In this document: positions 20,725-29,093 of the stretch, in pieces
How the letters are laid out: every line of letters begins with the position of its first letter
Position numbering within the stretch: the first letter of the stretch is position 1
NCBI GenBank assembly: GCA_044340025.1
Contig: JBIIUJ010000008.1
Location: 1-39,649, forward strand
Reading direction: 5' to 3'
Length of the DNA stretch: 39,649 nucleotides
Source of the DNA: JBIIUJ01 sp044340025
GTDB lineage: Bacteria; Pseudomonadota; Alphaproteobacteria; Caulobacterales; Aquidulcibacteraceae
Notes under the pieces: model-generated
Told to the model about the DNA's origin: nothing
Databases searched by the model: none
The model's input: the letters and a program-made list of their open reading frames with translations, nothing else
Made by a program: the position numbers and the translations under genes

Positions 20725-21246
20725 TCAGGCGGCCTGGTCGCGCTCGCGCTTGACCTTGCGCACTTTCGCGGCGGCCCGCTCACGCCGCAGACGCGAGAGA
20801 TGGTCGATGAACAGAACGCCGTTCAGGTGATCCATCTCGTGCTGGATGCAGACAGCGTAAAGGCCTTCCGCATCTTCCTCGATCAGCTGATTGTCGCGAT
20901 TGAGGTAACGAATACGGACCCGGGCCGGCCGTTGCACTTCGTCGTAGTATTCCGGAACCGAAAGGCAGCCCTCTTCATAGGGGGCCAGATCGTCGCTTGC
21001 CGAGACGATTTCCGGATTGGCGAAGAATTGCGGGGCCCGCTCGCCGTTCTTCTGGGCGAGATCCATCACGATCACCCGAACCGGCTCGCCGATCTGGATG
21101 GCGGCCAGGCCGATCCCCTCGGCGGCGTACATGCTCTCCAGCATGTCATCCATCAAGGCGCGCACGGCGTCGTCCACAGCCGCAACGGGCTGGGAGACCT
21201 CTTTCAGGCGCGGGTCGGGATAGGTGATGACGGGGCGCACGGTCAT
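20725..21246 (-). CDS. def: Peptide deformylase
   Basis: This 173-residue metalloenzyme removes the formyl group from the N-terminal methionine of new proteins. All three signature motifs are present: GIGLAAIQI (GxGLAAxQ), EGCLSVPE with the metal-binding Cys, and QHEMDHLNG with two metal-binding His and the catalytic Glu. The start at 21246 (MTVRPVITYPDPRL) matches the family N-terminus; the frame is open for 45 more codons upstream but that part is not family-like. The gene is the last of the long minus-strand run that starts at lptF, 32 bp after rsmA. fmt, its usual partner, is not downstream. Confidence 0.97.
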   Translation of the reverse strand: MTVRPVITYPDPRLKEVSQPVAAVDDAVRALMDDMLESMYAAEGIGLAAIQIGEPVRVIVMDLAQKNGERAPQFFANPEIVSASDDLAPYEEGCLSVPEYYDEVQRPARVRIRYLNRDNQLIEEDAEGLYAVCIQHEMDHLNGVLFIDHLSRLRRERAAAKVRKVKRERDQAA

Positions 21247-21278
21247 GGCGGGGGAGGTAGGGGCGGGCGCTGCGCCGG

Positions 21279-22121
21279 TCAAGGCGGCGTATGCGCGCGC
21301 CAGGCCCGGGCGAGCGCGAAAAACCCTTCTGGCGCAATCTCTTCGGCCCGCGCGGTGGCTGCGATCCCTGCGGCGTCGCACAGCGCTTCGGCCGATCCAA
21401 GCGTCTTCAGCGCCCCCCGCAGCATCTTCCGGCGTTGGCCGAAGGCCGCCTGCGTGACGCGTTCCAGAGCGGAAAGGTCCTCAAACCGATGCTCCGGGTC
21501 CAGCGGATCAAACCGGACGACGGCGCTTTCCACCTTGGGCGGCGGGGTGAAGGCGCGCGCAGGCACATGCAGGATGATCCGGGCCTGCATCCGCGCCGCC
21601 ACCAGCACCGCCAGTCGTCCGTAGGCGGCCGTTCCGGGGCGCGCGCAGGTCCGCTCGGCGACTTCTGTCTGGAACATCAGGGTCATGGGGCCGCGCCAGG
21701 CGCCGGCTTTCAGCCACTTCACCAGCAGCGGCGTGCCGACATTGTAGGGCAAATTGGCCACGATCATCGCCGGGCCCGTCGCCCCTGCGGCGGCCAGGAG
21801 GGCGGCTTCATCCACCTGAAGGGCGTCGGCCTCCACAAGATGCAGGCGCCCCGCCGACGGCCCCTCCAGATCGCGCAGATGCGCCACGAAGCGGGCGTCG
21901 CGCTCGATCGCGATCAGAGGGTCGGCGCCGGCCTCGAGAAGCGGGCGTGTCAGGCCGCCGGGCCCGGGGCCGACCTCGATCACCGGCGTTCCCGGCCCCA
22001 CGCCCGCCAGCCGCGCGATCTTCGCGGTCAGGTTCAAATCCAGCAGAAAGTGCTGGCCCAGCGCCTTGCGCGCAAACAGGCCGCGCTCTTCCAACTGATC
22101 GCGCAGGGATGGCGCGCTCAT
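21279..22121 (-). CDS. rsmA: 16S rRNA dimethyladenosine transferase RsmA (KsgA)
   Basis: This 280-residue enzyme dimethylates two adjacent adenosines near the 3' end of 16S rRNA during 30S assembly. Seen are KALGQHFLLDLNLTAKIA (family N-terminus), SAM motif I VIEVGPGPGGLTRPLL, the acidic strand-2 end (IAIERD) and the catalytic NLPYNVGTPLL (NLPY motif), with the C-terminal helical domain complete. Its ATG (22121) overlaps the pdxA stop by 4 bases (ATGA), the classic pdxA-rsmA coupling found in many proteobacteria. Confidence 0.98.
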   Translation of the reverse strand: MSAPSLRDQLEERGLFARKALGQHFLLDLNLTAKIARLAGVGPGTPVIEVGPGPGGLTRPLLEAGADPLIAIERDARFVAHLRDLEGPSAGRLHLVEADALQVDEAALLAAAGATGPAMIVANLPYNVGTPLLVKWLKAGAWRGPMTLMFQTEVAERTCARPGTAAYGRLAVLVAARMQARIILHVPARAFTPPPKVESAVVRFDPLDPEHRFEDLSALERVTQAAFGQRRKMLRGALKTLGSAEALCDAAGIAATARAEEIAPEGFFALARAWRAHTPP

Positions 22122-23119
22122 GCGCGCGCCCGGGCCGCTGCGATGGCGTCGGCCATCCTCAGGGCCGCGATCAGGCTGTCGGGCCGGGCGAGACCCTTGC
22201 CCGCAATGTCGTAGCCCACGCCGTGATCGGGCGAGGCGCGCACCACAGGCAGGCCGAGCGTGACATTCACCCCGCCCCAGAAATCCAGCGTTTTCAGCGG
22301 GATGAGCGCCTGATCGTGATAGAGGCAGAGGGCTGCGTCATAGGTGGCGCGCGCTTCGGGATGAAACAGCGTGTCGGCAGGGTAGGGGCCGGTTGCGGCG
22401 ACGCCCATCGCCTGCAGCGCAGCAACAGCCGGGGCGATGATGTCGATCTCCTCCCGGCCGAGCGCGCCGGCCTCTCCCGCATGCGGATTAAGGCCGGCGA
22501 CTGCGATCCGGGGGCGGTCGATCGCGAAATCCCGGATCAGCGCTTCGTGCGTGATCTGCCCGATCCGGACGATCCGGTCCACGCTGAGCGCGCCGGCAAC
22601 CGCCGAGAGCGGCAGATGCACCGTCGCCAGAACAACGCGCAAGCCCTCGGTCGCAAGCATCATGGCCGGCCCGCGCACCCCGTCGTAGGCCATGTCCGCA
22701 GTCAGCGCGCCCAGATATTCGGTGTGGCCGGGATGGGAAAAGCCGGCCGCATAAAGCGGGGCCTTGGCGATGGGAAGCGTCACCATGCCCCGCGCCAGAC
22801 CACGCCGGCACAGCGCCACGGCAGTCTCGATCGAGTGCAGAATCAGCGCCGTCTGCGCCGGATCCGGTGCCCCGATCCGCACCGGAACAGGCGCGATTTC
22901 CGGCGCCGTCAGCACCGGCAGACCCGTCGTGAACGCGGCGGGCGCATGCTCGATCCGGCTGATGGGGGCGAGCGGCGCATCGGCGGGAAAGGCGTGCGCG
23001 CCGCCGATCACGGCGAAGGCCGCTCCCGTGTCGCGCAGCGCCGTCCAGGCCTTCAGCGCGATCTCCGGGCCGATCCCGCCGGGATCGCCGATCGTCAGCG
23101 CCAGAGGCGGCTGGTTCAC
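22118..23119 (-). CDS. pdxA: 4-hydroxythreonine-4-phosphate dehydrogenase
   Basis: This 333-residue enzyme oxidises 4-phosphohydroxy-L-threonine in the DXP-dependent vitamin B6 pathway. The three metal-binding histidines are visible in HPGHTEYLGAL, LNPHAGE and LYHDQALIPLK; the N-terminal ALTIGDPGGIGPE is the family signature. Translation most likely starts with the GTG at 23119, which overlaps the surA stop as GTGA. The long frame upstream of it is only the antisense-like extension through surA. It is coupled to both surA upstream and rsmA downstream. Confidence 0.96.
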   Translation of the reverse strand: MNQPPLALTIGDPGGIGPEIALKAWTALRDTGAAFAVIGGAHAFPADAPLAPISRIEHAPAAFTTGLPVLTAPEIAPVPVRIGAPDPAQTALILHSIETAVALCRRGLARGMVTLPIAKAPLYAAGFSHPGHTEYLGALTADMAYDGVRGPAMMLATEGLRVVLATVHLPLSAVAGALSVDRIVRIGQITHEALIRDFAIDRPRIAVAGLNPHAGEAGALGREEIDIIAPAVAALQAMGVAATGPYPADTLFHPEARATYDAALCLYHDQALIPLKTLDFWGGVNVTLGLPVVRASPDHGVGYDIAGKGLARPDSLIAALRMADAIAAARARA

Positions 23120-24381
23120 CGGGTGATGACGGCGGAATCGCGACGCAGGTCGCGCAGATAGCGCCGCGACAGCATGGCGAGTTCCTGCTGATACAGCCGA
23201 TCCTCGATCTCGTCGCGCGAGGGCAGGCCTTGGGGCGCCTCGGTCTCGCGCGCGCAGACCACCAGCACATGCACGCCTTCGCGGGTGCGGAAGGGGGCGC
23301 TGGCCCGGCCGGGCTCCACCGCCGCGATCTGGGCGCGATAGGTGTCTGAGAGGTCCGCCTCGATGGTCTGGCCAAGATCGATCACGCGGCCATTGACCCC
23401 CCGGGCAAGGCCGGCGGCCGCATCGCACGAGCGCAGAGCCGCCCCGCCACGCGACAGCGCCTGTTCGGCCGCGGCTGCGGCCTCCTCGTTCTGGCCGGTC
23501 GGGGCGATGATCTCGCGCAGCGTCACGCGCGTGGTTGCGGTCTGTCCCTCGGCCTTTTCGCGCACCCAAAGGATCTGGAAGCCGCCGGGCACGGGGATGG
23601 GGGTGGAAAGCTGGCCAGGGCCCAGGCTCGTGGCCACCTGCTCCAGCTCGGGGCGAAGCTCGCCGGAGGAGACCCAGCCCAGATCGCCGCCAGCGGCGGC
23701 GGAGGCGGCGGCCGAGAACTGGCGCGCAACCGCCGGGAAAGGCGCCCCGGCGCGCATCTGGTCGATCAGGCGCAGCGCGCCCTGATAGACCACATCCTGC
23801 TGGTCGGGGCTTTCCACTTCGAGGAAGATTTCCGAAATCAGGAAGCGCGGCCGCGCGGCGCTGGCGGCGATCCGTGCGATCGTATCGCGCACCCGGTCTT
23901 CCGAGACGCGAATGCGCGAGCCATAGCGCCCGCCCACGAGCCGTTGCCAGGCGAGCTCGGCGCGCAGCTGTTCGCGGAAAGTGGCGATCGAGACGCCGCT
24001 GCCGGCGAGTTCGGCTTCAAGCTGGGCGCGGGTGGCCCCGTTCTGGCGGGCGAGGCCCTCCACCGTGCGGTCCACGTCATCGTCGCCGATCGTGATGCGG
24101 AACTCCCGCGCCTCCTGGATCTGGAGCCGCTCCTCGATCAGGCTTCGCAGGGCCTGTTCCGCCACGCGTGAGAAATTTTCCTGCGTGATCGGGATGTTGG
24201 ATGTGGCGAGGATGAAGAGCGCGCGCTGGCGCACGTCGAAGGTGGAGATCACCTCGTCGTTCACGATGGCGGCCACGCCCTCCTGAAGGCCGGGATCGGC
24301 GGGCGCGTCCTGGGCCTTGGCGGGACCGGAGGCAGCGGCCACAAGAATGGCCGCAGCGGCAAGGGTCTTCAGACGCATCAT
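23116..24381 (-). CDS. surA: Periplasmic chaperone/peptidyl-prolyl isomerase SurA
   Basis: From the first of two tandem ATGs (24381) this is a 421-residue protein with a Sec signal peptide (MMRLKTLAAAAILVAA, cleaved near AKA-QD). A SurA N-terminal domain follows (GVAAIVNDEVISTFDVRQR, then RVAEQALRSLIEERLQIQEA). A parvulin domain covers about residues 175-275 (SEIFLEVESP, then FSAAASAAAGGDLGWVSSGEL). A second, degenerate parvulin-like region lies near the C-terminus. SurA guides outer-membrane proteins, including LptD, to the BAM machinery. Placement directly after lptD and before pdxA-rsmA is the standard order. There is a hairpin in the gap to lptD. Confidence 0.95.
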   Translation of the reverse strand: MMRLKTLAAAAILVAAASGPAKAQDAPADPGLQEGVAAIVNDEVISTFDVRQRALFILATSNIPITQENFSRVAEQALRSLIEERLQIQEAREFRITIGDDDVDRTVEGLARQNGATRAQLEAELAGSGVSIATFREQLRAELAWQRLVGGRYGSRIRVSEDRVRDTIARIAASAARPRFLISEIFLEVESPDQQDVVYQGALRLIDQMRAGAPFPAVARQFSAAASAAAGGDLGWVSSGELRPELEQVATSLGPGQLSTPIPVPGGFQILWVREKAEGQTATTRVTLREIIAPTGQNEEAAAAAEQALSRGGAALRSCDAAAGLARGVNGRVIDLGQTIEADLSDTYRAQIAAVEPGRASAPFRTREGVHVLVVCARETEAPQGLPSRDEIEDRLYQQELAMLSRRYLRDLRRDSAVITR

Positions 24382-24406
24382 GCTCTCTAGCTTCACCTGT
24401 GTCTGG

Positions 24407-24427
24407 CGCCCCGGCCGAACCGGGGCG
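24407..24427 (-). other. Inverted repeat between lptD and surA
   Basis: CGCCCCGG, a 5-base loop and CCGGGGCG form a perfect 8-bp stem within the 97-bp gap between lptD and surA. No U-tract follows on the minus strand, so it is not a standard terminator. It may stabilise or attenuate the transcript between the two genes. The gap holds nothing else that I can see. Confidence 0.35.
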
Positions 24428-24478
24428 GAGAATAGCCCCGCGCGCCCGCCGCGCAAGGATGCGGGGCGCCTTGGCAGC

Positions 24479-26707
24479 TCAGAACCCCGGCTCGGATAGG
24501 GCGCCCAGCGTGGCGAGCGCTACCTGCAAGCGCACCTCGTCGTTGGGGCCGATGAAGGCGTTCTGCGTTTCGGTGCGCACCCAGAAGAGCCGCACCTGGG
24601 TGCAATCATCGCCGTAGGCGACGCCCGCCTGCTGGGCGATGCCGATGTCGTTGGCGAGGTCGCGGCGCGTGGCGTAGAACGCGCTGAAGCGCCGGTTGAC
24701 CGCCAGGCTGATCACGCCCTCGATCTCGCGTGTGTCGGCGCGGCGGCCGGGCGTGACCGACTTGTCGAGGTCGTAGTAGCGCGCGCGCAGATCCAGTCGC
24801 CAGATCCGGGCGCGGGCGTCTGCATCCACCCGCAGGGGGCGCAGATCATCCTCCGCAAGGCGCATCCGCGCGCCAATGCCGAAGGCGGGGCCCCAGTCGA
24901 GCCGGGCTTCGCCCACATAGTCCGAGCTGGACCCGTCGAGGTTCGAGAGACGGGAGAAGGCGCCATCCTGCGCCTCGCGCCAGCGCCGGCCGACCGCGAC
25001 GGAAAGGCTCTTGTCCGCATCGATCCGGGCAGAGGCGCGCACCAGCGCCGCCACGCGCCCGCCGCTTTCCCAGTAATCATAGTTCGCCGCCCCCTGCGGC
25101 CGCAGCAGGCTGGTCTCGTCGAGCTCGAAGCCGGCCGAGTCCTCCAGCTGGATGTCGTGGTTGCGCGCATTGTCGCTGCCCCAGGCGGCGGTGAGGGCAG
25201 GCTCCACCAGCCAGGTCACGCGCCCGCCCGCGCGCACCAGCGGCAGGCGCGCCTCCACCCCCGCAAGGCCGAGCGCGCGGGTCAGCTCGCGCTCCTGGCC
25301 GGGAACGGGAAAGTCGCCGAAGCGGAACGCATCCGCCCGCACGGTGGCGAAAGGCTCCACCACCACGCCGGGTCCGGCGATGGTCTGGCCGCGCCAGGTG
25401 AGGGCGGCTGTGGCGCGCGCGCTGTCTGCGCCATCCTCCCGCGTGAGCGCGACCCCGCTGCCCAGCACCTCGAGCCGGCCGCCCATGGGGCCAAGAGCGA
25501 TGCTGCGCCGCGCCTCCACGATGGGGGCGATCTGGGGAAACAGGCGCTCGTTGTCGAAAGGGCGCAGGCCCTGAAACACGCCGGCCGACACCCGCACATA
25601 GGACGCCGCATCCTGGCCCACGATGGAGACCTGGCTCAATAGACGCTCCGGCTGGGCGCGAAACTCGCCGCGCTGGGCGCCGGCGCCCACCCGGTTGTAG
25701 CGGCGCAGATAGGTGTCGTCGCTCGCCCGCTCGAAGCCGAAGCCCCAGCGCCAGTAATCGCTGATCCGGAACTCGCCCTCCGCGAACAGGTGGCTGCGGG
25801 TGGTGCTGTCGCCGAACTTGCCCTCGCGCGCGGCGAACAGGCGCTCCTGCGTCACCGAGCCGCGCGCCCGCACCTCCCCCGACCAGAAGCGCTTGCGCCA
25901 GTCGAGATCGAGCAGCGGGTTGACCCGCGTGCTCGCCAGCACGGAGACGGCGAGGTCCTGAGACGGCGAGATCGCCCACAGATACGGCTGCTCCCAGAAT
26001 ACGCCGAGCCGGCGCGAGGAGCCGGGGCTGGGCGCCAGAAAGCCCGACCGCCGCTCCGAATTGGGGTCCGCATGGGCGAAATAGGGCAGATAGAACACCG
26101 GCGCGCCCGCCACCGTCAGCACGACGTCGCGGTATTCGATCATCTGCTCTTCGGCGTTCTGGGTGGCGCGCCGGGCGCGCAGCGTCCAAGTGGGCTGGCC
26201 TGTCCTTGTCGGGCAGACCGGGCAGGCGGTGTAGACCGCGCGGGAGAGGAAATTGCGGCTGGCGCCTTCGCGCACGGCGCCAGCAGCCGCCACCGTCGCC
26301 CCATTGGGCAGGCGGGCCGCGAAATCGGTGGCGACGCCGCCGTCGAGGCGATCATCGACCACGATCTCCGAAGAGAGCGTCACGCTTCCGTCGGGCTGTT
26401 GCAGCTCCACATTGCCGCGTGCGGTCACGCGCGCGCTGGCGGGGTCGTAGATGATCGTGTCGGCGCGCAGGTTGCGGCCCTGATAGCGCGCCTCCGCCCG
26501 GCCTTCGGCATGGATGAAGCCGGTCTCGGCGTCGCGCCGGATCGCATCTGCATCCAGCACCACGCTCTCGCCCAGCGGATCGGGGGCGGCGGCCTCCTGC
26601 GCGGGCGGGGCGAACAGCGAGCCCGCAGGCGCCTGGGCCAACGCCGGGCAGGCGGCGGCAAGCGCGCTGAGCGCGGCGGCGAACGGCAGGGAGCGGGCGA
26701 GCGTCAC
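24479..26707 (-). CDS. lptD: LPS-assembly protein LptD
   Basis: This 742-residue outer-membrane beta-barrel protein inserts lipopolysaccharide into the outer leaflet together with LptE. It has a signal peptide ending at ALAQ, then an OstA-type beta-taco domain (VLDADAIRRDAETGFIHAEG, and TIIYDPASARVTARGNVELQ), then a long barrel domain ending in VRLQVALATLGALSEPGF. The start is probably the GTG at 26707, preceded by GAGGA; an open extension upstream overlaps lptG and lacks a signal peptide. The mature part has only three cysteines: a CPVC pair and one near the C-terminus (GDDC). E. coli LptD has four. It lies 49 bp after lptG. Confidence 0.95.
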   Translation of the reverse strand: MTLARSLPFAAALSALAAACPALAQAPAGSLFAPPAQEAAAPDPLGESVVLDADAIRRDAETGFIHAEGRAEARYQGRNLRADTIIYDPASARVTARGNVELQQPDGSVTLSSEIVVDDRLDGGVATDFAARLPNGATVAAAGAVREGASRNFLSRAVYTACPVCPTRTGQPTWTLRARRATQNAEEQMIEYRDVVLTVAGAPVFYLPYFAHADPNSERRSGFLAPSPGSSRRLGVFWEQPYLWAISPSQDLAVSVLASTRVNPLLDLDWRKRFWSGEVRARGSVTQERLFAAREGKFGDSTTRSHLFAEGEFRISDYWRWGFGFERASDDTYLRRYNRVGAGAQRGEFRAQPERLLSQVSIVGQDAASYVRVSAGVFQGLRPFDNERLFPQIAPIVEARRSIALGPMGGRLEVLGSGVALTREDGADSARATAALTWRGQTIAGPGVVVEPFATVRADAFRFGDFPVPGQERELTRALGLAGVEARLPLVRAGGRVTWLVEPALTAAWGSDNARNHDIQLEDSAGFELDETSLLRPQGAANYDYWESGGRVAALVRASARIDADKSLSVAVGRRWREAQDGAFSRLSNLDGSSSDYVGEARLDWGPAFGIGARMRLAEDDLRPLRVDADARARIWRLDLRARYYDLDKSVTPGRRADTREIEGVISLAVNRRFSAFYATRRDLANDIGIAQQAGVAYGDDCTQVRLFWVRTETQNAFIGPNDEVRLQVALATLGALSEPGF

Positions 26708-26756
26708 GCGTCTGTTATCCTCGGTTGTGGGGCTTAGCGTGCAGCGCCGGTTCGGC

Positions 26757-27857
26757 CTAGCCGTCTTCGCGCACGCTGATCGCCCAAAGCGCCAGGAAGA
26801 GGGCCACGATGGTGGGGCACCAGGCTGCGGCCCAGGGCGGCGCGACATCGGCCTGAGCCAGCGCGCCGGAAAGATCATTGGCGAGATAGACGCTCAGCGC
26901 GGCCGTCACCGCCAGAAACGCCATCCGCCCGCGCCCGCCGAACCGTTCGATCCCCAGGCTGAACAGCGCGGCGAGCAGCGCCATGGCGGTCAGCGCAACG
27001 GGCGTGGACATCAAACGATGCCAGCGCAGCGCATAGGGCGTGGCCGAAAGCCCCGCCGCCTCCACCGTGGCGATCACGCGCGGCAGATCCCAGAAGGATG
27101 TGGTCTCCGGCGCCGCGAAGCGCGAGAGCAGGTCCTGCGGGTTCACGGTGGAGGGCAGCGACAGGCCGGGCGCGCGGGCGGGGGCGGCGTCGAGCTTGTT
27201 TTCCACCACGTCGGAGAGCTGCCAGAACCCGTCGCGCAGGCGTGCTTCCTTCGCGTCGTAGCGGCGGGCGAAGCGCATCTCCTCGTTGGCGTCGAGCTCG
27301 AACACGAAGAAGGTCGCATCCTGCAGCGTCTGGCCCATGTCGCGCGCGGCGCGGGCGCGAATCAGCGTCTGGCCAGCGGGGTCGGACTGGCGCAGCCACA
27401 CCTCGCCCTCCGCGCTTTCGGCCTCGATCGGCTGGCCCAGCAGGGCCGCGCGCTCGCGCTCGAACACGCCGATGGCGGCTGCGCCCATGGGATTGAGCGC
27501 CAGCGCGCCCACCACGCCCAGACCTGCCGCCACCAGCGCCGTGGGCGCCAGAAACCGCCAAGCCGAAACGCCTGCCGCCCGTATGGCCGTCACTTCGGAG
27601 CGCCGCGCCAGCCGCCAGAAGGTGATCATCACGCCGATCAGCACCACGAACGGCAGGGTCTGTTCGAGAATCTGCGGCGTTTTCAGAAGCGTGAGCCGCC
27701 ATCCTGCAAACAGGCCCAGGTCGGCGCGCGCCCCCAGCGTGCGCATCTGCTCGACCAGATCGATCATCAGGATCGCGGTCAGCACGACGCCGCCGGCAAT
27801 GCCCACCCCGATCAGGGTCTGCATCAGGAGATAGCGGCTCAGCCGCTCGGCCCTCAT
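26757..27857 (-). CDS. lptG: LPS export permease LptG
   Basis: This 366-residue YjgP/YjgQ family permease has three membrane segments at each end (about 12-35, 58-80, 98-120, then three after residue 270) around a periplasmic beta-jellyroll domain. With LptF and LptB it pulls lipopolysaccharide out of the inner membrane. The coupling-helix region FWRLARRSEVTAIRAAGVS is conserved. The ATG (27857) overlaps the lptF stop by 4 bases (ATGA). LptG and LptF are hard to tell apart by eye; this one is called LptG because it follows the other and precedes lptD. Confidence 0.93.
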   Translation of the reverse strand: MRAERLSRYLLMQTLIGVGIAGGVVLTAILMIDLVEQMRTLGARADLGLFAGWRLTLLKTPQILEQTLPFVVLIGVMITFWRLARRSEVTAIRAAGVSAWRFLAPTALVAAGLGVVGALALNPMGAAAIGVFERERAALLGQPIEAESAEGEVWLRQSDPAGQTLIRARAARDMGQTLQDATFFVFELDANEEMRFARRYDAKEARLRDGFWQLSDVVENKLDAAPARAPGLSLPSTVNPQDLLSRFAAPETTSFWDLPRVIATVEAAGLSATPYALRWHRLMSTPVALTAMALLAALFSLGIERFGGRGRMAFLAVTAALSVYLANDLSGALAQADVAPPWAAAWCPTIVALFLALWAISVREDG

Positions 27858-29002
27858 GGCCGCACATAGGCCCGCGGCCAGGCCGGGGCGTCCATGTCGA
27901 TCAGGGTTTCCGGACCGCCCTTCGCGCGCCCGCCGGCAAACATCCGCCAGGCCGCGAAGAACACGCCCGCCGGAATGAGATATTGCAGCACATTGAGCGC
28001 CGGCTCGTCGGAAACCGCGCCCGGCGCGGCCAGAACCAGCAGCAGCGCCGCCAGCGCCGCGCCGGAAGCCACGGCGATCCGCCGGCCATAGCCCTTGCGC
28101 GAGAACTCGCCCCCCAGCAGGCCCGCCAGCGCAATCGCCGCCAGCGCCAGAGAGGCCAGCGGCGCGGCGATCCGTCCATGCCCCTCGGCATAGAGGCGGC
28201 CGGGATTTCGCCTGTCCCAATTGTGGGTGAAATCGGGCTGGAACAATTCCCACAGGAAGCGGTCGGACGGCTTGAGGAACAGCTCGGGCTCCGCCTTGTT
28301 GAACTCCGACAGGTCGAGCGCATAGTCGCTGAAGCGGAGAAGGCCCAAAGCGCCATCAGCTTCCAGCCGCTGGATCGAGCCCTCGCGCATCACCATCGCC
28401 ACGCCCGCCCCGCGGCGCACGATCTCGCCCTCGCGCGCTTCATAGACGATGGGGTCGGCGGCCTTGCGCGCGTCCTCCACCAGCACCCCGTCGAGCAGGC
28501 CGCCGGCCCGCCGCTCGCGCACGAAGATGGTGAGCCCCTCGGCCGGGTGGGAGAAGGCGCCCTCGCGCACCATGGTGGCGGCGAGATCGGAGCGGATGGA
28601 GAACATCTGGGCGCGCATCTCGCGAAGCGCCACCGGCTGGATGAACAGGTTGATCAGGAGGTGGGCGAGCGCCACGAGCGCGGCCAGCCGCAGCACGGGG
28701 GCCGCCAGCTGCCACTGGCTCATGCCCGCGCCAAAGGCGACGGCGATCTCGCTGTCGGTCTGCATCCGGTTGAGGGTGGCGACCACGCCGAAGAACACCG
28801 CCAGCGGCGCGATCAGCGCCAGCACCTGCGGCATCGCCAGCAGCGTGATCCACAGAAAGGTCAGCGCGCTCTGGCGCTGCTCGACGATGAGGTCGAGCTG
28901 ACCCAGCGCCTGGGTCAGGAAGGCGATCAGCGCCAGGCCCGCGAAGATCACGAGCGTGGCCTGGGCGCACTGAAGGAAGACGTAGCTCTGGAACCGGGTC
29001 AT
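27854..29002 (-). CDS. lptF: LPS export permease LptF
   Basis: This 382-residue partner of LptG has the same six-segment layout with a central periplasmic domain. Seen are the first segment (QATLVIFAGLALIAFLTQAL), the coupling region TLNRMQTDSEIAVAFGAGMS, and three C-terminal membrane segments near residues 275-365. The ATG at 29002 opens the family-like sequence MTRFQSYVFLQ; an upstream open frame lies antisense to pepA. It is the first gene of the LPS export, surA, pdxA, rsmA, def run, and diverges from pepA with 91 bp between starts, a common arrangement in proteobacteria. Confidence 0.94.
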   Translation of the reverse strand: MTRFQSYVFLQCAQATLVIFAGLALIAFLTQALGQLDLIVEQRQSALTFLWITLLAMPQVLALIAPLAVFFGVVATLNRMQTDSEIAVAFGAGMSQWQLAAPVLRLAALVALAHLLINLFIQPVALREMRAQMFSIRSDLAATMVREGAFSHPAEGLTIFVRERRAGGLLDGVLVEDARKAADPIVYEAREGEIVRRGAGVAMVMREGSIQRLEADGALGLLRFSDYALDLSEFNKAEPELFLKPSDRFLWELFQPDFTHNWDRRNPGRLYAEGHGRIAAPLASLALAAIALAGLLGGEFSRKGYGRRIAVASGAALAALLLVLAAPGAVSDEPALNVLQYLIPAGVFFAAWRMFAGGRAKGGPETLIDMDAPAWPRAYVRP

Positions 29003-29093
29003 GGATCGCCCGGCTTTGCGCGCCGGCCTGGTTGGGGTAGCACCGCGCGCAAGATCAGCAAAGCGCGCCGATGCGCGAGAAGAGGGCTCTGCC

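Noticed and set aside
26635..26707. LptD signal peptide as a lipoprotein signal (cysteine in ALAAACPALAQ)
   Set aside because: The residue three before the cysteine is Ala instead of Leu/Ile/Val, and a normal signal peptidase I site (ALAQ) follows. LptD is not a lipoprotein.
29003..29093. Start of pepA further upstream at 29001
   Set aside because: That frame begins opposite the lptF start codon and adds residues unlike the M17 N-terminus. The ATG at 29094 has a suitable ribosome binding site.
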